A stretch of DNA of 64,000 nt from CAZKHG01 sp964552655 (GCA_964552655.1 CAZKHG010000005.1:1-64000); one strand, 5' to 3'; positions 36,814-45,235 are shown, counted from the first letter of the stretch. Translations and numbers: made by a program. Notes: generated by a model not told the origin, from the sequence alone.

Positions 36814-36821
36814 CAAAGGTA
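36814..36821 (-). promoter_or_regulatory. -7 promoter element of the DUF134/NifX operon
   Basis: On the minus strand this reads TACCTTTG, an exact TAnnTTTG. It is 20 bases upstream of the methyltransferase ATG, giving a short leader. Confidence 0.5.
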
Positions 36822-36827
36822 GTAAAT

Positions 36828-36849
36828 ATTATGAACAAATGTTCATAAT
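36828..36849. promoter_or_regulatory. Palindromic operator over the -33 region
   Basis: A perfect 9-bp inverted repeat, ATTATGAAC-AAAT-GTTCATAAT, begins seven bases upstream of the -7 element and covers the spacer and -33 region. Binding here should repress the operon. DUF134 is the nearest candidate regulator. Confidence 0.6.
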
Positions 36850-36860
36850 AAAAATTATTT

Positions 36861-36896
36861 AAAAAAATATCCAAACATTCAGCTGCTTGGATATTT
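36861..36896 (-). terminator. Terminator of the Hdr/Qmo operon
   Basis: A perfect 10-bp stem (36865-36874 with 36887-36896) is followed on the minus strand by a T-run, seen as AAAAAAA at 36861-36867. It lies 31 bases after the qmoC-like stop codon. Confidence 0.75.
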
Positions 36897-36926
36897 ATCA
36901 AAAAGATTCGTTTCCCGGGTTGAAAA

Positions 36927-38015
36927 TTATTTATTCCCCTGTTTTGAAACTGGTTTGATTGTTAATTCCTGAACTTTAATGAAGTACATAGCAAACGAAC
37001 GATATAAGAAATGGGTCCATTTCCCAAATGGCACAATAATGATTGCCCACTGAACCAGAACCATAAGGTGGACCATAAAAAGCCAGAAATTGTTTGTCAG
37101 GATATCAAAATCTATAAATAGTCTAACCCCAAAAGCTGTAATTCCCATCAAAAATAACCAGATCACAAAGAACCAGTCGGATGCCTGGGAGAACTTATGA
37201 TTGGCCTCTTTCTTTTTTATCCTGTTCATTATAAAAATAAAGGTAACTGCAAAGATTATGACACTCTCAATATACCCTAACCAAATAACAAATAGGTTTT
37301 GAGACGAAAACCAATCGAGGAAAACAGTTGTAAAAAGCAAAGAGAGATACCCAATGACTAAAATAAAATGTTCAAACCATTTAATTCTAGCTTCTCTGTC
37401 ATCCTCGCACTCAAGAAAACGTTTCTGTGTGAACATGTGTACCAATAGATCGGAAAAAGCCTTGAAGTAAACTTTGATGCTGGCTTTAACTTTTGGTTTG
37501 ATAATGGTTAAGAACCACATCCTGACAATATTTGGTAAAAGGATTATTGCGAAAACACCAGCTATGGCAAACATCTCAAACTGATGTCCAAAGTGCATTA
37601 TCAGCTTCTGATCCCAGCTAAATTCACTTGCAAAAGCCAGTAATCCCACAATGACCATTATAAAACCAATAATATACCCTGATAAGTTTTTATAAAGCAA
37701 ACCCGATAAACCGGTCCAATCATACTTTGCCGTCAACCAACGTCGTAAGGACATCATCAGCTCACCAGGATTAGCCTGGCGTGGGCAATCGGTGCTGCAT
37801 TCGCCGCAATAGTAGCACATCCAGGGTTTTAATGATGATTTGAGTTCATCCTCCAACCCAAGGGTGCTGTAGCGAATCATCTCGCGGGGAAATGATTCAT
37901 CTTTTGTGGACAGCGCACAGATTGCAGTGCAATTGCCACAGTTAAAGCAAAGGTTAAAATCTTTGGCTCCGTATTTCTTTATTTCTTCAGCAAAATCTGG
38001 ATTAATATGCGACAT
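36927..38015 (-). CDS. qmoC: QmoC-like membrane heterodisulfide-reductase-type subunit
   Basis: The 362-residue protein has an HdrC-like domain with two [4Fe-4S] motifs. The first is C23-x2-C26-x2-C29-x3-C33; the second is C67-x2-C70-x2-C73-x3-C77 followed by PRQANP. About five to six transmembrane helices follow from residue 108 on, as in HdrE/NarI-type quinone-interacting subunits. In sulfate reducers QmoABC moves electrons between menaquinone and a soluble sulfur enzyme. Here it is the last gene of the operon and should link the HdrA-like subunits to the quinone pool. Confidence 0.88.
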   Translation of the reverse strand: MSHINPDFAEEIKKYGAKDFNLCFNCGNCTAICALSTKDESFPREMIRYSTLGLEDELKSSLKPWMCYYCGECSTDCPRQANPGELMMSLRRWLTAKYDWTGLSGLLYKNLSGYIIGFIMVIVGLLAFASEFSWDQKLIMHFGHQFEMFAIAGVFAIILLPNIVRMWFLTIIKPKVKASIKVYFKAFSDLLVHMFTQKRFLECEDDREARIKWFEHFILVIGYLSLLFTTVFLDWFSSQNLFVIWLGYIESVIIFAVTFIFIMNRIKKKEANHKFSQASDWFFVIWLFLMGITAFGVRLFIDFDILTNNFWLFMVHLMVLVQWAIIIVPFGKWTHFLYRSFAMYFIKVQELTIKPVSKQGNK

Positions 38016-38021
38016 GATCGG

Positions 38022-39992
38022 TTACTTTTTGAGTTTGTACATGTAGTAGGTTTCTTCTTTGTTGAGACCGGCAGGTTCTAACACGCTATAACGGTTCATG
38101 GTCATCAGGTGCCAGGTAACCAAGTTCTTCTCTATTCCGGTTTTCTCAGATATTTCAGGTATAGTGAGTGCACTTCCATTTAAGGCGAATACTATTTGAT
38201 TCCAAATTTCCGGGTATTCCTTCATTCCCACTTTGCCTGCTTCAACCTTAGCACCGTGCTCTAGTTCACGTTGTTCAATCTCCCCCTTTGACATAAACCC
38301 GTCAATCATAGATTCGATCTCGTTATCCGTATATCGGGCAATCTCAATGGCGTTGGTTGGGCAAACCGGTGCGCAAATACCGCATCCTGTGCAGGTAGAG
38401 ATATTTACCTCGGCTATCATTTTCCCATTGCTTTCAATTGGTTTCACTGCGTCATACTCACAAACCTCTGCGCATTTATTACACCATAAACAAGCATCGC
38501 TATTTACTCTGGCAACAATTGGCTCAAGGGCTATTAACCCTTTTCTTATTACAGCGTTGATTTTTGAAGCTCCTGATAGTGCGGATTGAACAGACTCAGA
38601 AATGTTTTTAGGGCCCTGACATGCTCCGCCAATATAAACCCCTTTAATAACAGTTTCAACAGGTTTTAGCTTTGGATGAATTTCGTTAAAAAATTTATCG
38701 CTCCCGATAGGAATTTTCAGCTTATTGGATATTTCACCACTGTCCTTTCGTGCGACCATACCTGTAACAAGTACAACCAGATCAGCATCAAAAGTCAGCT
38801 CCATCTTCGATGTCAGGTAATCTTTAACCTTAATAAAGGGCTTACTATCCTTTATTTCAACTACAGGCGGTTCTTTCTCCTCAAATTTGATGTAAATATC
38901 GCCTTTCCTTGATGATTCCTGGTATAATAACTCCTGCTTGCCATAGGTTCTGATATCGCGGTAAAGATGATAGGCTTTCACCCCTTCAAACTTCTCATGA
39001 ACATTAAGCGATGAATGAATTGCTGCGGTGCAGCAATGGCGTGAACAGTATTTGTTTTCACCCTTTGATTGACGGTTCCCAACGCAATAGATATAGGCAA
39101 TCGTTTTAACGGGTTTGCCATTATGCGTCAATTTCCCATTGCTGGATTCAATAAGCTGATTGAAATCCTGAAGGGTGATGACGTTTTCAGATAGTTTATA
39201 CCCATATTCGCCATCCTTGGGTTCATAAAAATCAAAACCAGTGGTAACCAGAACCGATCCAACGTTGAGCTTTAGCAGCTCATTGGAAACATTTACATCA
39301 ATAAAGAAATTGCCAATGCTGCCCGACACTTTTTCGAGGTTAGCATTGGTGAACACGGTGATACTCGGTATTTGTTTTATACGTTGGTAAAGCCTATCTA
39401 TCACCTCTTTACCATTCTCGCCGGTCATGAAGAGTTTTCCGGTTTGTGCAATACGACCCCCGACAGAAGACTCCTTTTCAATAAGATAAACATGGTTTCC
39501 CATACGGGCAAGATCAACAGCAGCGCGCATACCGGCAACACCTGCCCCAATAACAGCAACTGCTTTTTGCACGTTTATTTCGATATTTTCGAGAGCCTCT
39601 GAATGGGAAACCCTGTTAATTCCGGCACGGATTAAGCCGTATGCTTTCACAGTGGCATCCATTGGCTTGTCTGAGTGTGCCCATGAGCATTGCTCACGAA
39701 CATTAACCTGGGTGTAGTTATATGGGTTGATCCCAGCCCTCTCAGCAACCCCACGAAAAGTGTGTGTATGAAGTTTTGGAGAGCAGGAAGCAACAACTAT
39801 AGCATCAAGTTGTTTCTCGTTGATATCCTGAATCATCTCCTTCTGGTTGGCATCGGAACAGGCAAACATTACATCCTTGGAAATAATAACGCCATCCTCT
39901 TTCTGCATCAGTTTACCCAGCTGTTCAACATCCACATAATCTGAGATGTTACCGCCGCAATGGCATATATAGACTCCTATTCGTTGTTTCAT
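38022..39992 (-). CDS. HdrA/QmoB-like flavin iron-sulfur protein with winged-helix end
   Basis: The protein has 656 residues. An N-terminal HdrA-specific domain carries CHCGGN near residue 10. An FAD Rossmann domain (AVIGAGVAGMRAAVDLARMG, near 145-165) is followed by the HdrA cysteines in NKYCSRHCCTAA and then by two [4Fe-4S] motifs, CLWCNKCAEVCEY and CTGCGICAPVCP (about 505-560). From about 595 the fold changes to a winged-helix-like tail (LTIPEISEKTGIEKNLVTWH) rather than the MvhD domain found in QmoB of sulfate reducers. A separate MvhD-like gene is upstream. It is 7 bases from qmoC. Confidence 0.88.
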   Translation of the reverse strand: MKQRIGVYICHCGGNISDYVDVEQLGKLMQKEDGVIISKDVMFACSDANQKEMIQDINEKQLDAIVVASCSPKLHTHTFRGVAERAGINPYNYTQVNVREQCSWAHSDKPMDATVKAYGLIRAGINRVSHSEALENIEINVQKAVAVIGAGVAGMRAAVDLARMGNHVYLIEKESSVGGRIAQTGKLFMTGENGKEVIDRLYQRIKQIPSITVFTNANLEKVSGSIGNFFIDVNVSNELLKLNVGSVLVTTGFDFYEPKDGEYGYKLSENVITLQDFNQLIESSNGKLTHNGKPVKTIAYIYCVGNRQSKGENKYCSRHCCTAAIHSSLNVHEKFEGVKAYHLYRDIRTYGKQELLYQESSRKGDIYIKFEEKEPPVVEIKDSKPFIKVKDYLTSKMELTFDADLVVLVTGMVARKDSGEISNKLKIPIGSDKFFNEIHPKLKPVETVIKGVYIGGACQGPKNISESVQSALSGASKINAVIRKGLIALEPIVARVNSDACLWCNKCAEVCEYDAVKPIESNGKMIAEVNISTCTGCGICAPVCPTNAIEIARYTDNEIESMIDGFMSKGEIEQRELEHGAKVEAGKVGMKEYPEIWNQIVFALNGSALTIPEISEKTGIEKNLVTWHLMTMNRYSVLEPAGLNKEETYYMYKLKK

Positions 39993-40002
39993 TTCGCTAC
40001 TA

Positions 40003-42750
40003 TTATAAATTATTCACATAACTTGCTGCTTCGGATGCAGCAGAACCTGCAGATAAAATTGAATCGGGAATATCCTTCGGTCCGGCTGCTGTACCTGCAA
40101 CAAATACTCCTTCGATACTGGTTAGCGATGGGCTAACTAATTCATCAATCTGCTTGATAAAACGCTGATCATCAAGTTCCAACTTTGCATTGGTAAACGC
40201 TTTGGTTATCTCATTATTTGGAAGCACACCAACTGAAAGCACTACCAGATCATGGCTTGCCTCTTTAAGTTTACCGGTTGTAACATCCTCATAACGAAGA
40301 ATTAAATCGCCGCTGTTGTCATCTTTCTGGGTAACCTTAGCCACCTTTCCTTTAATAAAGCTAACCCCCATTCCTTTGGATTGCTGGAAGAACTCTTCAT
40401 ACCCTTTTCCAAATGCCCGAATATCCATATAGTAGATGGTAATATCAGCCATTGGGAGTGCACCCATAAGAAGTTGTGCTTGTTTAATTGAATACATGCA
40501 GCAAATCTGTGAGCAAATTGGGTTGTTTGAGCATTCAGTGCTACAACCCATTCCATTTTCAAGGCTTGAATCCCTTGATCCGGTGCAAAGAATATAAGCA
40601 ATCTTATCGGGTACTTTTCCATCGCCTGGACGGAGTACATTATTAAATGGCCGGGTTGGTGCAATTAGCCTGTCCATCTGCATGGCATCAATTACATTGG
40701 GATATTTGCCATAACCGTACTGAGGCTTATTCTCCGGTTTAAACAACCTGAAACCTGTTGAAACGATTACCGATTTTGCATCAGTCACTATTTTTTCATC
40801 CTTCTGAGAAAAATCAATTGCTTCGGCCGGACAAGCTGAAACACATTGATGGCATTCACGGCAATTGCTGCAATCAAGGCACCTTTCTGCGCTTTGTTTA
40901 ACTTCTTCTTCGGTGAATGTAATCTCCACATCTTTAAAATCTTTCACACGTTCTGAAACCGAACGATAAGTGTCGTGAACCGGGTTGGCAAGTTGGATGT
41001 TGCCCTTGCTTAAAACTTTTATTTTGTCAACAGCCTGGAGCTTGTCGCCAAACTCATAATCAGCAGGATTTAATCCAGCAAGAAACTTATCAATATAAAA
41101 TGCAGCACGTTTACCTTGTCCTGCAGCTTCTATGATCGTGGAAGCACCTGTTACACCATCCCCGCCTGCAAATACATAGGAATCTGCAATTTGTAAAGTT
41201 TTCTGGTTGACTTTTATTGTACCGTTTTTATTCAGGTCAACTTCCTTTGAGAATACAGCGGTTGACGGTTGAAGGCCAATTGCTTCTACAACAAAATCGA
41301 CATCCTCAATATATTCTGATCCCTCAATTGGGACAGGACTTCTCCTACCGCTTGCATCAGGTTTATCGAGTTTCATCTTTATTAGCTGAACTTTCGAAAG
41401 TTTTCCATTCTCGCCGATAAATTTTATAGGATTTCGAAGTATTAAAATGTCAACTCCTTCCTCTTCTGCTTCTTTAATTTCTGGCGCAAAGCAAGGCATC
41501 TCTTCGCGGCTACGGCGGTAAACAACGGTTACTTTTGCAGCACCCAATCTGAGTGCAGTCCGTGAAGCATCAATGGCAGTATTCCCTCCGCCAATGATCA
41601 TGACTTTTTTATTAGTCAGGTCTTCCCGATTGCCAATATTCGCATCACGTAAAAAATCAAGACATGAAACAACACCCTGAAGATTAGCACCCTCAATACT
41701 CAGACTAAAAGTGTTATGGGTACCTACAGATACAAATATTGAATCAAACCCTTCCTCCTTAAGCTTGGCGAGGTTTTCAATTTTCTTGTTGACTTCAATT
41801 TCAACACCTAGTGACGTAATATTCTGAATATCCCTTTCAACAACGCTTTTTGGTAAACGATATTCAGGTAAGGTAAGCATTAGCATACCCCCGGGTTTTG
41901 GTGCAGCCTCGAATATTTTTACTTTGTGTCCTTTTAATGCAAGGTGATACGCAGCGGTTAATCCCGCTGGACCTGAGCCAATAACCGCAATTCTTTTACC
42001 CGTGCTTGGTTTTGTAGCCATTGCCGGGGCAATAGGGTATTTCTTATAGTAATTCTCGGCAAAAAATCTTTTTATACGACGAATATCAACAGGCGCCTCC
42101 AGACTTCCTCTGGTACATTCACTCTGACAAGGTGCGTAACATGCCCTACCCAGGCTTCCGGGTATTGGAATATCTTCCAGATGAAGGTGCATTGCATCCT
42201 CGTATTGCCCATTACGAACCAACGAGATATACCCGTAAGGTTTAACCCCGCCGGGACATTCATTTATGCATGGAGCCGATTCTCCCTGACGGTCGATTGA
42301 AGCAATGCGTGGGTTTGCAAGGCTGAATGGTATATAAGCCACTTTTCGTCCGGCCAGCTTTGCATTGTAATCATCGACGCGCACCTCTGGACAAGCAAAC
42401 TCACACTCCTGACAACCAGTACAGACTTCGGGTTTTACAAAACGTGCCTTGCGGTTAACATTTATAAGGAACGACTTATCATTCTTTTCAATTGATCCGA
42501 CCTGGCTATTCAGCATCAAGGTGATGTTAGGGTGCCGGGCTGTTTCCGACATTTTAGGAGTGGTGATACAAGCGGCACAGTCCAGGGTTGGGAACACTTT
42601 ACTAAGTTGAATCATCTTTCCGCCAATGGAAAGTTCCTTTTCTACCAATAGAACTTTGTAGTCCATATCGGCAAGGCTAAGTGCCGCCTCTTGACCGGCT
42701 ATTCCACCACCCACTACCAGGGCATCATATTTAATTTTATCTATTGACAT
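40003..42750 (-). CDS. HdrA with inserted GltD/NfnB-type NAD(P)H module
   Basis: The fusion has 915 residues. Residues 1 to about 145 are the first half of HdrA, with FAD-binding GGGIAGQEAALSLADMD and the ferredoxin motif CTGCQECEFACPE. From about 155 to 610 lies a glutamate-synthase-small-subunit-like module. It has CINECPGGVKP, RACYAPCQSECTRG, FAD site IGSGPAGLTAAYHLA, NAD(P)H site IIGGGNTAIDASRTALRLGA and AGGDGVTGASTIIEA. Then comes a [4Fe-4S] cluster (CRECHQCVSACPAEA) and the second HdrA half with CSQICCMYSIKQAQ and VAGTAAGPKDIPDSI. This would let NAD(P)H exchange electrons with the Hdr/Qmo chain, possibly by flavin bifurcation. Confidence 0.9.
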   Translation of the reverse strand: MSIDKIKYDALVVGGGIAGQEAALSLADMDYKVLLVEKELSIGGKMIQLSKVFPTLDCAACITTPKMSETARHPNITLMLNSQVGSIEKNDKSFLINVNRKARFVKPEVCTGCQECEFACPEVRVDDYNAKLAGRKVAYIPFSLANPRIASIDRQGESAPCINECPGGVKPYGYISLVRNGQYEDAMHLHLEDIPIPGSLGRACYAPCQSECTRGSLEAPVDIRRIKRFFAENYYKKYPIAPAMATKPSTGKRIAVIGSGPAGLTAAYHLALKGHKVKIFEAAPKPGGMLMLTLPEYRLPKSVVERDIQNITSLGVEIEVNKKIENLAKLKEEGFDSIFVSVGTHNTFSLSIEGANLQGVVSCLDFLRDANIGNREDLTNKKVMIIGGGNTAIDASRTALRLGAAKVTVVYRRSREEMPCFAPEIKEAEEEGVDILILRNPIKFIGENGKLSKVQLIKMKLDKPDASGRRSPVPIEGSEYIEDVDFVVEAIGLQPSTAVFSKEVDLNKNGTIKVNQKTLQIADSYVFAGGDGVTGASTIIEAAGQGKRAAFYIDKFLAGLNPADYEFGDKLQAVDKIKVLSKGNIQLANPVHDTYRSVSERVKDFKDVEITFTEEEVKQSAERCLDCSNCRECHQCVSACPAEAIDFSQKDEKIVTDAKSVIVSTGFRLFKPENKPQYGYGKYPNVIDAMQMDRLIAPTRPFNNVLRPGDGKVPDKIAYILCTGSRDSSLENGMGCSTECSNNPICSQICCMYSIKQAQLLMGALPMADITIYYMDIRAFGKGYEEFFQQSKGMGVSFIKGKVAKVTQKDDNSGDLILRYEDVTTGKLKEASHDLVVLSVGVLPNNEITKAFTNAKLELDDQRFIKQIDELVSPSLTSIEGVFVAGTAAGPKDIPDSILSAGSAASEAASYVNNL

Positions 42751-42857
42751 AGATTGTACTTTAATTCTGTGACTAATTATTTGGATTTAAGAATATAGAT
42801 TAACGAGTTTGGAAATAAGAATTCAGTATTCAACAATTGTTAATCATCAATCTTAAA

Positions 42858-43286
42858 TCATTGGGCTTGATAAACTTCTGTTTCTAAACTTCCCAGTTCA
42901 GAAAGTATCTTTGAGAAGTTCCCCATGTGGTTAACGAATGGTTCAGCACAAACAGAACAGAGTGCTGCCATTCTGATCCTTTTAGGGTTGATGTTGTTCT
43001 CCTTCATCAATTTCTGCGATTCCACAATAATGGTATTGGTATGTTCTGCACACTTGGAACTGTATGAACACTCGTGGCCATCTGCAGCAATAAATACCCC
43101 ATCGAATCCCTGCTGGAATGCACGCATAATCCATCGGGGTTTTATTCCCGATGAACAGGGCAAACTGATTACATAAACTGATGGGGAGTAATGAAGTTTT
43201 CTTAAACCAGCCTGGTCTATCCCGGGATCCGAAATTTTATCGGTGGAAAAGACCAGTATTTTAGGTGAAAAAGTTTCCGTTGGCAT
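42858..43286 (-). CDS. MvhD-like iron-sulfur subunit with rearranged cysteines
   Basis: The protein has 142 residues and matches MvhD/FrhD-type hydrogenase-associated [2Fe-2S] subunits through ISLPCSSGIKPRWIMRAFQQ, GFDGVFIAADGHECSY and the late PKRIRMAAL. The usual N-terminal CCxxC is missing. Cysteines are instead C44, C73, C79, C110 and C113, the last two as CSVC. In methanogens this subunit passes electrons to HdrA. Here it is encoded just upstream of the HdrA/GltD fusion. A 107-base gap before the fusion shows no terminator. Confidence 0.8.
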   Translation of the reverse strand: MPTETFSPKILVFSTDKISDPGIDQAGLRKLHYSPSVYVISLPCSSGIKPRWIMRAFQQGFDGVFIAADGHECSYSSKCAEHTNTIIVESQKLMKENNINPKRIRMAALCSVCAEPFVNHMGNFSKILSELGSLETEVYQAQ

Positions 43287-43319
43287 TTTGCAAAAATGAA
43301 AGTTGTTTTGTTGATTAAT

Positions 43320-43372
43320 AAGCGAAATATCTTTGGGGGACGAATTGTCAATGCACCAAAGACATTTCGCTT
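43320..43372. other. Strong hairpin between tusA and the MvhD-like gene
   Basis: A 9-bp stem (43320-43328 with 43364-43372), one mismatch and a 7-bp stem (43330-43336 with 43356-43362) enclose a 19-base loop. On the minus strand the next bases are ATTAATCAAC, so a true U-run is missing. It may be a partial terminator or a processing site that lowers Hdr gene expression relative to dsrE2-tusA. Confidence 0.55.
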
Positions 43373-43395
43373 TGCCCCTTTGAAGTATTAGCTAG

Positions 43396-43647
43396 CTAAG
43401 CTTTTTTAATGAAGAGCCTGCTAAAACTATCTTCTTCAAAAATACCAAGGAAATCATGTTCCATCTTTTCACACCATTTTGGGATGTCGTTTTTAGTACC
43501 CTCATCGGATGAAAGCACCTCAAGTATTTCCCCTGATTCAATTTCACCAATCGCTTTTTTTGCAGCTAACAATGGACCAGGACATGAAGTTCCACGAGCG
43601 TCAACGGTTTGGGTAATCGTTAAATTTTTTAATTCTTCAGCGTTCAT
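43396..43647 (-). CDS. tusA: TusA-family sulfur carrier
   Basis: The 83-residue sulfurtransferase has DARGTSCPGPLLAAKKAI at residues 16-33. Cys22 in the CPxP motif carries the persulfide. In sulfur oxidisers TusA hands sulfane sulfur to DsrE-type proteins and to Hdr-like complexes; in others it serves tRNA thiolation. The neighbours (two DsrE2, DsrC-like, Hdr) favour the dissimilatory-type relay. It is 35 bases from dsrE2. Confidence 0.9.
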   Translation of the reverse strand: MNAEELKNLTITQTVDARGTSCPGPLLAAKKAIGEIESGEILEVLSSDEGTKNDIPKWCEKMEHDFLGIFEEDSFSRLFIKKA

Positions 43648-43682
43648 CTTTTTATAATTTAATTGTTTTTACTTGATTTTCA

Positions 43683-44228
43683 TTAAATAAAAAATTGGAT
43701 ACTACTTTGGCTGGCCTCAGCGGTAAATGTAGCAGCCCCGGCATAAGTCATATTGGGATAATCAATCAATTCCTCTTTTTTGAAGCCCATCAGGTTCATG
43801 GACATTTCGCAAACAATGATCTCAATTCCCAGCTCTGCAGCCTGTTTAAACATCTCGTTCAACGACATAACATTCTGCTTTCTCATCAGAAACTTGATCA
43901 TTAAAGGACCCATCCCCATCATATTCATATTAGAAAGTTTCAGCTTATCTTTTCCTTTTGGGAGCATCCAACCGAACATGGTCGAAATGAAATTTTTCCC
44001 CTTAGCGCTCTTTTTGGGATCGCGAAGTGCTGATAGTGCCCAGAAAGAAAAAAATAATTTGACTTTGGTATCACTTGCGGCAGCAGCCAATGAAATAATC
44101 ATTGCTGCCAACACCTTGTCAAGGTCGCCAGATACAATTGCAATAGACATTTGATCCTTGCGGTTTTTCTCGAGTTTACCTACTCTTTTCTTAAGATCTT
44201 CAAGTTGTTTTTCAAATTCAGTTTCCAT
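43683..44228 (-). CDS. DsrE2-type sulfurtransferase 1
   Basis: The protein has about 181 residues from the ATG at 44228; an upstream TTG/ATG frame has no family sequence. After a short coiled N-terminus (METEFEKQLEDLKKRVGKL) comes the DsrE/DsrF fold. The candidate sulfur-binding Cys140 lies in IIVCEMSMNLMG, the family position. DsrE2 proteins exchange persulfide with TusA. It leads the Hdr/Qmo operon and is divergent from the Crp-type regulator. Confidence 0.87.
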   Translation of the reverse strand: METEFEKQLEDLKKRVGKLEKNRKDQMSIAIVSGDLDKVLAAMIISLAAAASDTKVKLFFSFWALSALRDPKKSAKGKNFISTMFGWMLPKGKDKLKLSNMNMMGMGPLMIKFLMRKQNVMSLNEMFKQAAELGIEIIVCEMSMNLMGFKKEELIDYPNMTYAGAATFTAEASQSSIQFFI

Positions 44229-44276
44229 ATTTTGATTTTTTTTAATTCGACATCTCCTGTTAGCAAAATAACACGA

Positions 44277-44284
44277 CAAATGTA
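44277..44284 (-). promoter_or_regulatory. -7 promoter element of the dsrE2-tusA-hdr operon
   Basis: On the minus strand this reads TACATTTG, an exact TAnnTTTG, 48 bases before the dsrE2 ATG. TGTGA half-sites lie 22-37 bases upstream, where an activator or repressor could act. Confidence 0.5.
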
Positions 44285-44305
44285 TTGTTAGTTTTTTAAC
44301 AATTG

Positions 44306-44355
44306 TGTGATACATTTGTGATATGCATAACTGCCCGATGTGAGTTTTATCACAT
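44306..44355. promoter_or_regulatory. Crp-type operator region with TGTGA-N6-TCACA
   Basis: A perfect site, ATGTGA-GTTTTA-TCACAT, lies at 44338-44355, with two further TGTGA half-sites at 44306-44310 and 44317-44321. The region separates the divergent promoters of dsrE2 and of the regulator at 44397. That regulator has a CRP-like recognition helix (SRESVSR), so this is its probable binding site. Confidence 0.65.
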
Positions 44356-44372
44356 AATCAAAAAGCAATTCT

Positions 44373-44380
44373 TATCTTTG
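44373..44380 (+). promoter_or_regulatory. -7 promoter element of the Crp-type regulator gene
   Basis: TATCTTTG matches TAnnTTTG exactly, 16 bases before the ATG. The TGTGA-N6-TCACA palindrome covers its -33 region, which predicts autoregulation. Confidence 0.5.
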
Positions 44381-44396
44381 CCGATATTTTTAAACT

Positions 44397-45077
44397 ATGT
44401 CGAATACTGAATGTCGGGTTTGCAGTTTTAAATCACCAGCTGCTGAGTATCTTTCAAAAAATGAACTTAAAGTTCTTGAGAGTAACTGTGCACAAATAAA
44501 TTTTAAAAAAGGTGAGGTGATTTTCCGTGAAGGAACACTTGCTACAAATATTGCCTATCTAAGATCAGGATTGGTTAAGATACACATGAAGGGGCCTGCC
44601 AGTGAAAAGATCCTTAGAATTATGAAAGCTCCTGCTTACCTGGGTTTACCTACAACGTTTGGCGATAAGGTAAATAATTACTCAGCTACTGCGATTACAG
44701 ATTCCCATATTTGTTTTATTTCCTTAAATACATTCCGCGAATTTATTTTTAGCAATGGCAGTTTTGCGTATGAAATTATACTTGATTTATGCAGAAATGA
44801 ACTTGCGGATTATAAGAAGTACACCAATATGTCGCAAAAGCAACTTCCTGGCAGATTGGCGGAAATTCTACTTTGCATGTCAAAGGATGTTTATCAATCC
44901 AGCGAATTTGAATTGCCATTAAACATTAATGAACTTTCAGATTTTATAAGCACCTCAAGAGAAAGTGTAAGTCGTTTGCTTAGCGAGTTTAATAAGGAAG
45001 GAATTATAAGTATTAACAAAAAAGAGCTCAAAATTATTAAAGAAGACATCCTTGAAAAGATAAGCCAAAAGGGTTGA
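44397..45077 (+). CDS. Crp/Fnr-family regulator 1 (CRP-like specificity)
   Basis: The protein has 226 residues: a cyclic-nucleotide-binding-like beta roll (about 25-130), a dimer helix and a C-terminal winged helix. The recognition helix SRESVSRLLSEF carries Arg-Glu...Arg at the positions of R180, E181 and R185 of E. coli CRP, which read TGTGA. The N-terminal CRVC could bind a metal or sense thiols. It is divergent from dsrE2 and its promoter holds the matching palindrome. The effector is not visible; persulfide or redox sensing would suit the genes around it. Confidence 0.87.
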   Translation: MSNTECRVCSFKSPAAEYLSKNELKVLESNCAQINFKKGEVIFREGTLATNIAYLRSGLVKIHMKGPASEKILRIMKAPAYLGLPTTFGDKVNNYSATAITDSHICFISLNTFREFIFSNGSFAYEIILDLCRNELADYKKYTNMSQKQLPGRLAEILLCMSKDVYQSSEFELPLNINELSDFISTSRESVSRLLSEFNKEGIISINKKELKIIKEDILEKISQKG

Positions 45078-45178
45078 TTTAATAATCAAGTATATTGAGG
45101 AAAAACCTCAACAAAATAAATCAACATCATCATACTGAGTATATTAACGTTTTCAGATTTGATTCTCAACATTATTCT

Positions 45179-45206
45179 AAAAAAAATCCCCACAATCGTG
45201 GGGATT
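45179..45206 (-). terminator. Terminator of the SQR-DUF1641-DsrC-DsrE2 operon
   Basis: A perfect 9-bp stem (45185-45193 with 45198-45206, AATCCCCAC) with an AATC loop is followed on the minus strand by eight T (45179-45186 as A). It lies 30 bases after the dsrE2 stop. Confidence 0.85.
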
Positions 45207-45235
45207 ACACTAATATAGGAGGCAAATACAATGCA

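Noticed and set aside
45076..45091. TTGAT-N6-ATCAA at the end of regulator 1 as an FNR box
   Set aside because: The spacer is six instead of four, and it lies over the stop codon, not in a promoter.
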